Assembly (NCBI GenBank): GCA_036924085.1
Contig: JAVGWX010000002.1
Coordinates: forward strand, 45,502,666 to 45,566,665
From: Ariolimax columbianus
Taxonomy: Eukaryota > Mollusca > Gastropoda > Stylommatophora > Arionidae
Direction of reading: 5' to 3'
Length of the DNA: 64,000 nucleotides
A program made the translations under genes and the position numbers. The first letter of the stretch is position 1. The number at the start of each line of letters is the position of its first letter. Below, in pieces: positions 1 through 10,235 of the stretch. The notes under the pieces are model-generated. The model did no database searches, had not been told where the DNA came from, and saw only the letters and a list, made by a program, of their open reading frames with translations.

Positions 1-925
1 AGTTCGTTGTGTCATTTGACGTTGTGTCCAAAAAACCTCAATTTTCAGGTCATTATGTCATTTATGAGCCAACTCTCCTCTACATTCAAGTCTTGCCGGA
101 TGCATTTGTTTTTTTTTTTCTTTGTCCACAGAATTTTCAGGACTCTTCTGTAACACTGTGTTTCAAAAGCACCAATATTCGCTCTTATTGCTTTTGTAAT
201 CGTCCATGTTTCACATCCATAGGTTGCCATAGGAAAAATGCATGTTATTAGGATCTTTAGTTTTAATTCTTTGTTTTTATTATGCCATAGATTCTGCATA
301 CTCCTTATCTTCTGCATTGCCATAGTCAATCATCTTCTTACTTCTTTTGTACAGTCTCCATTGTTGTTCAGTATTGATCCCAGATATTCAAAATGTGCAA
401 CATTTTCAATCTCTTCGCCAGCTATCTCAATTTTAGGTTGAAGTTTTGTCTTACCAGTTGTCATTATCTTTGTTTTCTTTGTATTCAGGTAGAGATTATG
501 GACTTCATTATGTTTCTGGACATGTAATTATTTGTTCTAGTCCTTTAGCGCTGTTTGAGAGCAAAACTGTGTCGTAGGTATATCATATTTCCGGTATCTC
601 CTTTCCTCCTATTGTGAAAGGATCGAAGTCTGTGGAAATTGGATCTGCCTTTACATTCCTGATAATTTTTTCCCGCATATATGTTGAACAGGTATGGTGA
701 AAGAATGCAGCCCTGTCTGATCCCCTTGTGTATCTCAAACCAATCTGAGGTTTCACCATGTATTCTAACGGCTGCTTGCTGCCCCCTGTAGAGGGTTTCT
801 ATTAGTTGAACCAGATGTGTTGGGAAGCCCATATCTTTCATAATGTTCCACATTTGCTGATATTTTACGCAGTCAAAGGCCTTGGTGTAGTCTATAAAAC
901 AAGCATAAACAAAATACCATAAATA
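1..925 (-). mobile_element. RTE-like LINE fragment, reverse transcriptase to C-terminus, runs off left edge
   Basis: Read on the minus strand, this is a decayed non-LTR reverse transcriptase. The palm motif DYTKAFDCVKYQQMW lies near 905-850 and RQGCILSPYLFN near 735-700. A frameshifted ADD-box region lies near 590-540, and the thumb/connection motif YGCETWTITK near 225-195. The C-terminal segment NVEESWLINDIMT follows, and degenerate homology continues to base 1. Several stops and frame changes make it inactive. It belongs to the same family as the plus-strand pieces at 926-1222, 47195-47730 and 57010-57825. The assignment to the RTE group rests on general resemblance and could be refined by phylogeny. 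Confidence 0.8.
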
Positions 926-1222
926 GCAAAAAGAAAAAGATATCCAACAAGAACTGGATTTTGAGGAAAATTTGCTAGTAAACAATATCTTGACCAGAAA
1001 GCTAAAATATTTTGGCTACATCAGACGTCATAATAGCCTGGAGAGAACGATACTAGAGGGTATGGTTCCTGGAAAGCAAGGCAGAGGCAGACCGAGGAGA
1101 AGATGTACAAAAGATATCATGGAAGTCCGAGAATGACAGCAACAGAAGCGGGATTTCTGGCTAGAGATCAAGTCTTACAGATCGGCTGTTGTGAGAGTGA
1201 TGTTCTGCAAAGAATATGCTAC
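926..1222 (+). mobile_element. RTE-like LINE 3' end, opposite orientation
   Basis: The plus strand encodes the C-terminal tail typical of this LINE family. It contains LTRKLKYFGYIRRHNSLE, then GMVPGKQGRGRPRRR, and ends in an ACATGATGATGAGATG-like simple tail. It abuts the minus-strand fragment at about 925, so the two form a tail-to-body inverted pair. The short stretch encoded by both differs at many positions, so they are two separate copies rather than one inverted insertion. Stops interrupt the frame. Confidence 0.78.
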
Positions 1223-1543
1223 ATGATGATGAGATGAAACCTATGTATAACCAATTATTCTTTCAACAATCAATTGTTAACAGCTATATAGATAGTCTCT
1301 CTTACTTCTCAGCAATACCACAATTGAAAACAAAATTTGTTTAAACAACTGCTGCAAATATCATAATTTGCCTATCGTGAATATTGAATTCCTTTCGTCA
1401 TAAACGGTAAGCTTTACTGGCTACATACGTTTAAACTAAAATATAGTCAGGATTTCATGTTTTGTAAAGAATAACAGAAACAATTACATTTCCAACTCTT
1501 CTGCACTATTATTTCTGAGAAAACAGTTTAAATGAATGCTTAC
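1223..1543 (-). other. DNAAF5 intron 1, 5' part
   Basis: This is AT-rich sequence with no recognisable gene between the LINE debris and the DNAAF5 exon. The minus-strand donor GTAAGC occupies 1543-1538. The intron leaves the window to the left, through the LINE fragments. Confidence 0.6.
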
Positions 1544-2168
1544 CAATTGTTTCAATAACAGTCACACGGACTTTCCAATGTTGATGAGCTATAGTTAAAA
1601 GGAGAGGCTTAACAAGACTTTCAGCTTGCATGTAAAAATACTGTGGACATAATTTTGCTAAAAGTGATGAACATTTGCAGCTTTCTTTTTTTACGTCTGC
1701 ATAAGGATCCACTAAAGTTTTCTGAAGAATTCTCACACAGTCCTCAACATAAACTCCCATTTTACTGCCACATTTTTCAGTAATAAACAAAAGGACTTCT
1801 ATAAGCTGCAGACGAATTTCTTCAGATGTCTCCACAATTTCCTGCTGTCCCAATCTCTGAACTAGCACTGGAATTGTATACGATAAGTAGTCTTCAGGAT
1901 TTGATACTCTCTGGTAAAAAGCAAATAGAATGGAAATGGAAAGTTCTCGACATTTTTCTACTGGGTCGGATAGCGTTTTCAAAAGTGGTTTTAATAATTC
2001 TGAAAACACCGATTGCAGCTCTGAACTTTCCAGCTTACGATCTACAGTCTCTTTTTTAATACTCATTAACGAATTTTTGCGAATATTTCGGTTCTCTTCT
2101 CCTAAACAGTTGATGTATCTGATGATGCCTTGTAGAACGGCATTGTAATTTTCGTCGGTAGTAGCCAT
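1544..2168 (-). CDS. DNAAF5: DNAAF5 (HEATR2) first coding exon, dynein axonemal assembly factor 5
   Basis: DNAAF5 is a cytoplasmic HEAT-repeat protein needed to preassemble axonemal dynein arms for motile cilia and flagella. The exon encodes about 208 residues of alpha-helical repeats. Diagnostic stretches are SEEIRLQLIEVLLFITEKCG, LVDPYADVKKESCKCSSLLA and, at the exon end, ESLVKPLLLTIAHQHWKVRV. I chose the ATG at 2168 because the family N-terminus is short. The frame stays open to another ATG at 2297, which would add 43 low-complexity residues. The exon ends after the first base of a Gly codon at a GTAAGC donor (phase 1), close to where the vertebrate first exon ends. Further exons must lie left of base 1. 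The exon has no stops or frameshifts. Confidence 0.93.
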
Positions 2169-2689
2169 GATTGTTGATCGCAACGCCTCGATTTCGAAAT
2201 CGGTATTATAAAATGTGTCTGAGGCACGTTTGCAATAAAATTGTGCCAGAAAACAAATAATGTTTTCACTCAATTGAATTAAAGAAACAAAAGACATTCG
2301 TCGTGGCTAGAAACTATGCCAAATTATAATTACATTAACATTTAAGTAACTTGTGTCATTAAAATAGCTTTATTTACAATTATATAATTTTTGGAAACGT
2401 GCACTTGACAGAAGGAGTGATGCTTTAGTTTACTAGTTTACTTCCCGTAAAATCGGGCTCATTGTGCAATCACATCTCACTAAGTACATTATATTAGTGT
2501 CAACCACTGTCTGTCCGTCATCAATATTTCTGTCTAGTAAAGATTTACCGTCCCTTTCTGAATAGTATATATCAGGACATTTTCAGATTTTGTGTCTTCC
2601 GTCGCTTCTCATGAGCATCGTTGTTGGGTAACCAATTTGATCTTTATACATTACCATTTTTTTCACCCTTGCGTGTTAACATTTTTTTT
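2169..2689 (-). promoter_or_regulatory. DNAAF5 5' flank, probable 5'UTR and promoter
   Basis: This sequence lies upstream of the DNAAF5 start on the minus strand. The frame is open back to 2297, so 2169-2297 is either 5'UTR or an N-terminal extension. I see no clear TATA box, no other gene and no repeat until the family B copy begins near 2690. The promoter call rests on position only. Confidence 0.35.
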
Positions 2690-3014
2690 CAAACGAAGTT
2701 TGCCATTTTTATTAGGCTAACGTCTGGCCAGGCAAAACACACGGATATAACAATGTTAGCCATGGTCAGGAGAAATAAACTGGCGAAGATCCTCACTTGA
2801 CCTCCTCGATGATCACCCTGGAAACGGGCTGTTGTCGAGGACAACAGTCTGGCTAACAAGTTGCGGTTCGACGTCATCCCCTTAGTAGATTGCGACACGC
2901 AGATGAAGCCAAGCATAGCACAGCCGCCTGGAGCACCCCGGTCCACCTTCATCAGCACGCTCGGGATGCGAGGAAAGCTACTGCAACCCGCCACTTAACG
3001 TCCTTTTCAGGACT
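2690..3014 (+). repeat. Family B SINE-like repeat, copy B1, left part
   Basis: This is the body of a dispersed repeat (family B) also found at 37346-37716 and 46680-47003. The copies share blocks such as CAGATGAAGCCAAGCATAGC and TTCATCAGCACGCT. The 5' part contains two diverged 38-bp monomers, one starting GCTAACGTCTGG. A B-box-like GAGGTTCGACGTGATCC block occurs in the relatives. The copy is cut at 3014 by an I-group LINE and resumes at 6488. Confidence 0.85.
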
Positions 3015-3060
3015 TCATCTCCTTCTTCTTCTTCTTCTTCTTCTTCTTCTTCGTACGCTG

Positions 3061-3865
3061 TCAAACGTCAACCTGTATTTTTTCGAAATAAGCAGCGGTC
3101 ATCCTGAGGCTGTCGACACTGCCATAGAGCTTGTCTAGTGTTGCCACTGGTGATGGCCACATGTGCTTTCTCTGATCCCCGTATGTCGGGCAGTTTTGCA
3201 GCAGATGTTCAGCGGTCATTTTCCCTGTACCACAAGTGCATTCGTCAGTGCCATCTATCTTCAGTTTATTGAATAGGTGGTACCTCAGTCTGTTGTGACC
3301 TGTGCAGAGTCTGAAGACCACTACCTGCTCTCTTCTGTTCAACTGGTAATAGGCATCGTTTTTTGTGTGTAGCCAGTATGTTCTGTTTCCCATTTGGTCA
3401 TGAATCTGGCTCTAATAAGCCTTTTGGACTCTTCGTAGGTCACACATGGATCTGATTGTGGTAGTCTTGCACCTTCTTTTGCCAGTCTGTCTGCCTCCTC
3501 GTTGCATTGGATGTTACAGTGGGATGGAACCCACTGTACCACTACTCTTTTTGGTACGAACTGCTGGCATAGTTGAAAGAGTACTGCTCTTAAATCATTA
3601 AGTTCAGTATTTTTCTGGCTTTTTAGTGCTGTGGCTACGACCAGGGCATCTGTAAACAGGACTATATGGCTTTCATTTCTTTTGCCTGTCACCATTTGTT
3701 CTACTGCAGCCCTCAGTGCCTCTGCCTCCGCTCTGAAATTGCTTGAGTATTTTCCAGTTGCCACTGACAGTGTTATTTTTTTCCATTTGGTAGGCTCAGG
3801 AATACCCCTGCCCCTCCGTTCTGTGTTGTGTTTGTTACAGAACCATCGGTGTATGTATGGGTCCA
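3061..3865 (-). pseudogene. LINE copy 1 RNase H domain and C-terminal zinc knuckle
   Basis: RNase H motifs appear in order. HTYTDGSVTNTTQNGG carries the first catalytic Asp, AEAEALRAAVEQM the Glu, and the third position is FTDA. WVPSHCNIQCNEEADRLAKE carries the last Asp. The family-typical tail CTCGTGKMTAEHLLQNC follows. A frameshift lies near 3768 and another near 3370. The gene segment ends at 3061, just before the GAA tail. Confidence 0.85.
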
Positions 3866-3989
3866 GTCCATGCTTGGGTAGTTTTTCGTTATATACCTCA
3901 GGGTTATGTCTCTTCTTTCTTTTACAGTCTGGCTGTTCTTGTTTCCAATACCTGGTATATTTTCTACCACCTCCGGAAGTATATGCTGC

Positions 3990-5660
3990 CTCCAGGTAGG
4001 TTTTCGTACAGTAGGGATGGGCTTTGGTGTTGTTAGTGCGTTCATAGGGTCTTCGTGCATCTTTGCTTTGGCTATCTCTGCAAAGTTTCTCCGCTTTAGT
4101 TTCCCATTTCCAGAATTGTTTAGTCTCTGATGCATTGGATGGTCAGTCAGTCTTCTGAGTTTCTCTGCTTGCTGCTGGGCTCTGCAGTCTCTTCTGTCGG
4201 TTATGGATTGCAGTTTTGTAATCTTTTCAAGTTCTACAATTGGCGTTGACTTCATGCCTCCTGTTATAACTCTCATGGCTTGGTTTTGGAGTTTGCTAAT
4301 TTTATCTAAGTTCGTCTTTGCTGCAGTTGTCCATGCCGCAATGCCATACTCGAGGACTGGTCTCACTCTTCCAGTGTACAGTTTCTTTAGTATACTTTCG
4401 TCTGCTCCCCATCTTGTGCCAGCAAGTTTCTTCATGATTGCATTCTTTCTCTGGCTCTCACTCGGTTTCTCTCGATCTGACTTTTTCATGTCATGCGCCA
4501 ATCAAATGTAACTCCCAGGTAGTTTAGGTTGTCGTTCGTCCGCAGATATTTGCCGTTAAGACTTATTTTGGTGTTCTAAGGTTTGTTTGAAAGCGAGAAT
4601 ATCGTACATGTTGTTTTTTCCTCGTTTATTTTGACCAGCCATGAGTTCGTCCACTATTCCAGCGATCTTAGGGCCCGCTGCATCCGATTGCTTGCTATGG
4701 TGAGATTTTTTTCAGAGGTCCACATAGCCAGATCGTCTGCAAACATGGAGCTGTGGACTCTTCTTGGTATATTCTCTGTGATGTTGTTTATATACACTAG
4801 GAAAAGTGTGGGTGACAGTACTCCCCCTTGGGGTACTCCCTGCTCAAGTGTCACCTTTTTGCTCATCTGCTCTTGTACTTGAACTCTGGCTGTTCTGTTT
4901 TCGAGGTAGTGGCTGATCCATCAGTACATTTTCCCACATACTTCACTTCTTCGTAGCTTGACTTTAAGTCCCTCTTTCCCGACCTTGTCAAATGCCTTCT
5001 CTAAATCCACCCAAACCGCTACTGTGTGTTTTTTTCTCCTGGTAAGCATCCTCAATTTCCTGGGCTATGAGAGTGATCTGGTCCTCAGTGGATCTGTGCT
5101 GTCTAAATCCTGCTTGCTGTGGAATTAGTATGTGTTTTTCTTCCAGATGCCACATCAGTCTGGTGTTTATCATACGTTCCATCAGTTTTCCTACACAGCT
5201 CAGTAAACTGATAGGCCTGTATCCATTTTGATCTGTTCTATCTTTTTCTTTCTTTGGTACTGGTATAAGTACAGCGTCTTTCCATGCCTGAGGTACAATT
5301 CCCCTTCTCTTTACTGAGAGTAACTTTCTCTTTGCTGTTTGGCCCAACCCCATCAGCATTTCGTTTGTTATTCCATCTTTTCCGGGCGATTTCTTTTTCT
5401 TTAAAGTTCTCATGGCCTCTTCCATTTCATTCATTGTTAGTTTTGCCATCATGTGCTCCTCTGGTGCCATATTGATGTTGTCGTGGCTCTTTTGTTCTTC
5501 ATTAATGTCTGTATGTGTATTTGTAGGAACATCAATGTGGTTTGCTCTTGCATAATGTTCTATAAAGGCGTTTGCAGCATTTTTATTTACAGTAAGCTTG
5601 TTGTCGCCCTGCTTGATGGTAATTTGTTTGTTTGATGGAGTTTCCTCATTCATGGCTCTG
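3990..5660 (-). pseudogene. LINE copy 1 reverse transcriptase domain (frameshifted)
   Basis: Palm and finger motifs are visible in several frames. They include SPGKDGITNEML, NGYRPISLLSCVGKLMER, AGFRQHRSTEDQ, EQGVPQGGVLSPTLFLVYIN and FADDLAMWTSEKN, so the FADD catalytic box is intact. At least two frame changes occur, near 5000 and 4600. The thumb region continues as RTGRVRPVLEYGIAAWTTAA-like sequence on the 4501-3773 segment. Confidence 0.85.
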
Positions 5661-5739
5661 ACTAACTTTCATAGTTTGTTCCCTTCTTTATCTAAATTGA
5701 GGCTTTCTGTTTTGTTTTTCCAGCTGTCTCTTGTTATTT

Positions 5740-6475
5740 AGTTTAGTGTTCTTTTGTATTTTGCCATGATGAGCTTGAGGGCGATATTTGCCTCCATAGA
5801 TTGTTCTCTCTCTCTGCCATGTTTCTAGCATTTGAGACTTCGTCTTCCGCTTTCTGCAATTCATCATTCCAATATGGCTTGTAGTTTTTCCTTGCCCTTG
5901 TTAGGATGGTTTCGGTGGCTCCTTGCATTATTGCTTTGCTTAGGCTTTCCACCATAGGTTTCATATTGTTATTCCGTGTGTTGATGGTTTCACACAGCCC
6001 ATCTGTCATAATTGCAAATCTATCCCAGTCGGCTCGTTTGTAATTCCAACGTGGGAACGATTTTATTTCCTGTGGGCCTACTTTCATATCAATTTCTAGC
6101 CTAATTGGCCTGTGGTTGCTACCTGCCAATTGGTTGAGCACCTGGCGGTCTATTTTGTGGTGAATATCCACCGTGGAAAAGGCCAAGTCTGGAGTAGAGG
6201 TGGTATGCCATGTTCTAGAATAGAAGCTAGGGCTGTCCTCCGGCCTATTGATAAGATAGAGATTTGTGTCTATCTCCCAGTCTTCCACTTCATCACCTCT
6301 GTTGTCTGTGTCCGAGTATCCCCATCTCTCCGAGTGGCTGTTGAAGTCTCCAACTACTACGCAGCTGGAGTCCTTGATTTCCATACTCGAGAGCGACAGG
6401 TCTTTGTTGGGTGGGCCATACAGGTTGAAGATGCAGATCTTCGTTTCTTGTGTCATTATGTCGACTCCTACAATT
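5740..6475 (-). pseudogene. LINE copy 1 APE endonuclease domain (truncated)
   Basis: The domain includes CVVVGDFNSHSERWGYSDTD and TPDLAFSTVD, so the fold and the GDFN motif are recognisable. The late catalytic block reads AGSNHRPI, where APE-type endonucleases normally have SDH. The catalytic Asp is therefore replaced by Asn, which should abolish nicking. The start lacks the first strand and metal-binding residues because of 5' truncation. Copy 2 at 30409-33976 retains SDH at this place, so the change is a private lesion. Confidence 0.85.
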
Positions 6476-6487
6476 CTTTTCAGGACT

Positions 6488-6541
6488 CACATAAGAGTAA
6501 CCTACTCATTGTGGGAATTCGCAAACAACAAACAACAACAA
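6488..6541 (+). repeat. Family B copy B1, right part
   Basis: This is the 3' end of the family B copy split by the LINE. It matches the ends of the copies at 37346-37716 and 46680-47003, with CCTACTCATTGTGGGAATTC followed by a CAACAACAA tail. Joining 3014 to 6488 and removing one TSD restores an uninterrupted family B element. Confidence 0.85.
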
Positions 6542-7330
6542 CATTAGCGAAGGCACTCCTTTTCCAACTTCAGATATACAGCTCTCTTGGTTATATTAGA
6601 ACGCGTTGGCCATTGCATTGATGCGTGTGTGTATCTGTATGTACTCTATTTATGTGCTTCGCTGAGGTGGTTCAATTGCACCGTGTTCTCTCCTCAGACT
6701 TCCCATGTTTCGTATCGGACATTCATTTCAGCATTGTCCTTGTGGTATTGACGTACACTGCGAGGTTACTGAGTGCGTATACTAACACAGCACCAAATAA
6801 TTTACGAAGTCTTTCTTCCTTTTATTACCTTTTTTCTCTCTCTTTTTTTCTTTTTCATGTTTCTTCAACTGTCCAAACCACTTTATATGGTCCGTTTCGA
6901 TCGTAAGCTTGGTTTGCAATCTCAATAAACCAGGTTCGAAATCATGTCTTCAGTTTGACTGCGCATGTCGGGGATTTTTCTCTGAATGACTTCCGTACAG
7001 AAAGGAATGGCAAAATTACCGCAAAACTGCCACAGTGAAACACATTACAAGCAGATATACGCACGCGTCCATACACTAGCCAATGCGTCCACATTACAAA
7101 AAAAACACACACACGCACGCACGCACACACACACACACAACACACCCCCCCCTCCCCCATACACTACGTCATGATATCACCCAAAGGACTACCGTCTGGG
7201 GCGGAAAGTGGCTTGCTTTCGTCTGTAGAATCCTGAAAAGGGAAACCTTTAATCAAACAAACAAAAAAGGTTGTATTTCGTTTGTCTACACAATATAAAT
7301 ATTTCACAAATTATGTATAATGCCCATGAC
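6542..7330. other. No gene; CA microsatellite
   Basis: I see no supportable gene here. A CA/CG microsatellite with C-runs occupies about 7105-7160. Short open frames in the stretch are low-complexity and lack homology. Confidence 0.6.
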
Positions 7331-7456
7331 TCCCCGTTCAGTTCAAGTGCCATCTCTACATCGAAGATCTGCTGCAATGGATCTCCAGTTTACTCTATCT
7401 CTTGTCACAATTGTGCAATCTGAGAGGTTTTTTTCCTGTCCATCTCCTGATGTTAT
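7331..7456 (-). mobile_element. Short RTE-like C-terminal fragment
   Basis: The minus strand encodes SDCTIVTRDRVNWRSIAADL and then a CRDGT end, a C-terminal signature of an RTE-like protein. It follows the CCTTACCTTACC tail of the neighbouring RTE element, so that element probably inserted in or next to an older one. Confidence 0.55.
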
Positions 7457-8785
7457 CAGGTAAGGTAAGGTCAGGTCATCCCGTAACCGGTGAGGTCGTT
7501 GGGACACACATGAAGACATCCTCACAATCTGACGCCACCCCTCTCTGTCAGATGCCGCTGCCTGTGACTCTTCTGGTCGGAGACTGGTCCATTCTTTGAT
7601 GTTGTCCTCCCATCTCTTTTTGGGCCGGCCTCTTCGTCGTCTGCCATGCACCTTTCCGTGGAGGATTGTGTTTGCAGGACCACTTGATCTCGATATGTGA
7701 CCGTACCAAGTGAGTTTCCTTCTTTTGACAGTTGCCAAGAGATCTTCGAAAGGCCCTATTGCTGTTGTAATTCTATCTAGTATTTCCTCATTTGTAACTA
7801 GATCTTTGTACATGACGTTTAAAAGTTTTCGGAAACATCTCATCTCCAAGGCCTGTATCCTTCGTTGAAGGTCAGTTGTAACTGTCCATGTCTCACACGC
7901 ATAGAGGAATATTGACAGGACCAGTCTACGCTTTAATCTGATTTTCGTGCATAGTACTAACCGTTTATCTTGCCAGATTTTGTTAAGCCGTGTAAGCGCC
8001 GCTATTGTCTGTGCTATTCTGGCCAACACTTCACATTTTGATCCTTCATCACTGACAATTAACCCAATATATTTAAAACGGCCAACCACTTCGAGTTCCT
8101 GACCGTTAGCTTTTATCCTGCTGTTGAAGCCCGTGACGTTGTTGGTCATTAATTTTGTCTTTCCAGCATTTATCTCCATACCATAGTCAAGAGCTGTTTC
8201 ATCGAGCCTTCTGACCCATTCCTGGAGTTCTGCTTCTGAACCCGCCAACCCGTCGATATCATCTGCAAAACAAAGGTTGGTAATCGTTCGGCGCCCTATC
8301 TTGACAGTACCAATGTGACCTCCAAGTGCCTCACTCATAATTCCTTCAAGGAATATATTGAAAAGAGTTGGAAAGAGTGTACGCCCCTGTCTCACACCAA
8401 CTGATGTGCGAAACCAGTCCCCTCGCCTCTAGACACCTTGTCATACATGTGTTCAAGGACCGTTATAATATTTCCGTTGATATTATACATCCTCATGGTT
8501 GCCATACCCTATCAAAGGCCTTCTTAAAATCCACAAACACGTGATACAGTGTTTGCTGCTGTTCTAGATATTTCTCCCTTAGCAGCCTTAAATTAAATAT
8601 CTGTTCTGTAGTGCTTCTTCCCTGTCTGAACTCTGCTTGCTCCCCGGCAATGATGTTCTCTGCTTGGGTTTCAATCGGTCGAGGATTAATCTAAGCATGC
8701 CCTTGCTAGGGTGGCTGATGAGGCTTATTGTTCTGTAATTTTGGCACATTTTTAGGTTTCCAGACTTATGTAACGGCAAAACTAT
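7457..8785 (-). mobile_element. RTE/BovB-like LINE, 5'-truncated reverse transcriptase half
   Basis: A long frame from 8395 to 7343 carries RTLFPTLFNIFLEGIM, LCFADDIDGLAGS (catalytic box), FKYIGLIVSDEG, LYACETWTVTTDL, KLTWYGHISRSS and RRRRGRPKKRWEDNIKEWT. The C-terminal PHRLRD and a CCTTACCTTACC tail near 7457 are typical of the family. The finger motif NYRTISLISHPSKGML lies at 8745-8690, separated by stops and frame changes near 8400-8580. It is truncated at about 8785. Another C-terminal copy of the same family is at 55040-55400. Confidence 0.85.
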
Positions 8786-9600
8786 TGATTGATGTTATCC
8801 ACCCACTTAAAACGTTGTCTGCCTCTTGAATGGCTGTCTTTCACTCTACCCTCTAGTATGATTTTCAACAAGGAAGTACGTTTTGTTATATGACCAAAAT
8901 AACCCAACTGTCTAACCCTGATTTCCGTCATTAATTCTCTTTTCACCCCTAACTCTTTCAATACCTCCACATTTGATTTCTTCTCTTTCCAAGAAATGCG
9001 ACCCAATCTTCTATTTACCCACATTTCGAAGGCTTCAACACTTTTTTTTCCAACTAACTATTCTGAGTCCATGTTTCTGCGCCATAAAGTAGTGACGAGT
9101 ATATATAACACCTGCCGATTCTCATTTTAAATTTATGGTTTATCTGTTTGGATGTCAGTATGTGTCGCATGTTGAGGAATACCATCTTGGCCATATCTTT
9201 TCTCTTTCCTTTTTCTTTCTCACAGCGTCTTTCTTCCGTTATTATTTGACCTAGATAGGAGAAACTGTACCTGTTCCGGAAGTTAATCTTTTATTTGTAT
9301 CTGTTTACATGGTTTCTTGTTATTTTCCCCAAGTATCGTAGCCTTTGTTTTCTTTATGTTTATGTCTAATCCAAACACTGCCTTATTTAGCATATTGTTG
9401 TCACAAACTCCTGTAATTCTTGCTCACCTTTTGCCATAAAAACTGTATCATCCGCATATCTAAGGTTATTCATTGTCACTCCTCCAATGACAAACCCTGG
9501 CATCCACGCTATCTGCTTGAATATTTGTTCTGTACTGTAATGTTCGACCCGCTTACTAACTATTTCTTCTCCTGAGGTGCAAAGAGATCCATCGGAATTA
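8786..9600 (-). mobile_element. Second RTE-like LINE fragment
   Basis: Minus-strand translation shows NNLRYADDTVFMAKGEQELQ near 9470-9410 and LYGAETWTQ near 9080. This is followed by VNRRLGRISWKEKKSNVEVL, VRQLGYFGHITKRTSLL and RGRQRFKWVDNI up to about 8790. Many stops are present. It abuts the truncated 5' end of the previous RTE, so one copy probably landed in the other. Confidence 0.75.
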
Positions 9601-9944
9601 TTCAGGCATTGTAGAGTGCCGGAGTAATGTTGGTAGGGATCGGAGCTGAGAGCTTTTATTGCGCGTTATGTCATTTTAAAAAAAAATTAAAATTATGTCG
9701 CTCTTATGTCATTGTGCACTAGGTACTCATTGGCGCTGTCGGCTATGGTGTTGGTATGGTGTTCGATGTCCTTCTTGGCGGCAGCCCGGAATTTGTTCTG
9801 CAGGCGTTGCCATTCAAAGTGGTCGCCCCCTAATCTTTGTCGAACTTTTCCTCTAGGATTGCTTGGATAGACACTGTCGGCCAGGGTTCCCGATGGTCTT
9901 CCTGGGACCCATGGCTGTGTCGGTCGTGCTCTACTCTCTGTATC
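9601..9944. other. No gene seen
   Basis: I recognise no gene or repeat here apart from a short A-run near 9676. The sequence leads into the minisatellite. Confidence 0.5.
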
Positions 9945-10165
9945 ATCAGGTTGTGTTCCGCTTTCTGTCGAATCAGGTCATGTTCTACTTTCTGTCGAAT
10001 GAGGTCGTGTTCCACTTTCTGTCGAATGAGGCCGTGTTCCACTTTCTGTCAAATGAGGTCGTGTTCTACTTTCAGTTTAATCAGGTCGTATTCTACTTTC
10101 AGTTTAATCAGGTCGTGTTCTACTTTCTGTCGAATGAGGCCGTGTTCCACTTTTTGTTGAATTAC
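9945..10165. repeat. 27-bp minisatellite
   Basis: About eight tandem units of 27 bp contain CTTTCTGTCGAATGAGGTCG. Units differ at a few positions. The period is a multiple of three, so both strands stay open. The minus strand would give repeats like RQKVEHDLI, but there is no sign of a real protein. Confidence 0.85.
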
Positions 10166-10235
10166 ATAATTGTCCACTTTCCGTTGATTGATGTCTTTTT
10201 TCTACTTTCTGTGCACTGATCTAATTTTCCACTTG

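Larger units (their letters stand above)
3015..6475 (-). mobile_element. I-group (Nimbus-like) LINE copy 1, 5'-truncated, 3461 bp
   Basis: This is a non-LTR retrotransposon read right to left. It has an APE-type endonuclease, reverse transcriptase, RNase H and a CCHC-like C-terminal knuckle. The (GAA)n tail lies at 3018-3052 and follows CAGCGTACGAAG in the element strand. It is flanked by a perfect 12-bp target-site duplication, CTTTTCAGGACT, at 3003-3014 and 6476-6487. The 5' end is truncated inside the endonuclease. RNase H after reverse transcriptase marks the I group, and molluscan Nimbus is the closest type I know. Frameshifts between all domains make it inactive. It is inserted in family B copy B1. 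Confidence 0.9.

Noticed and set aside
1..1222. Single LINE with 5' inversion (twin priming)
   Set aside because: The minus copy continues past the point where the plus piece starts, down to base 1, and the overlapping stretch is diverged. Two independent copies fit better.
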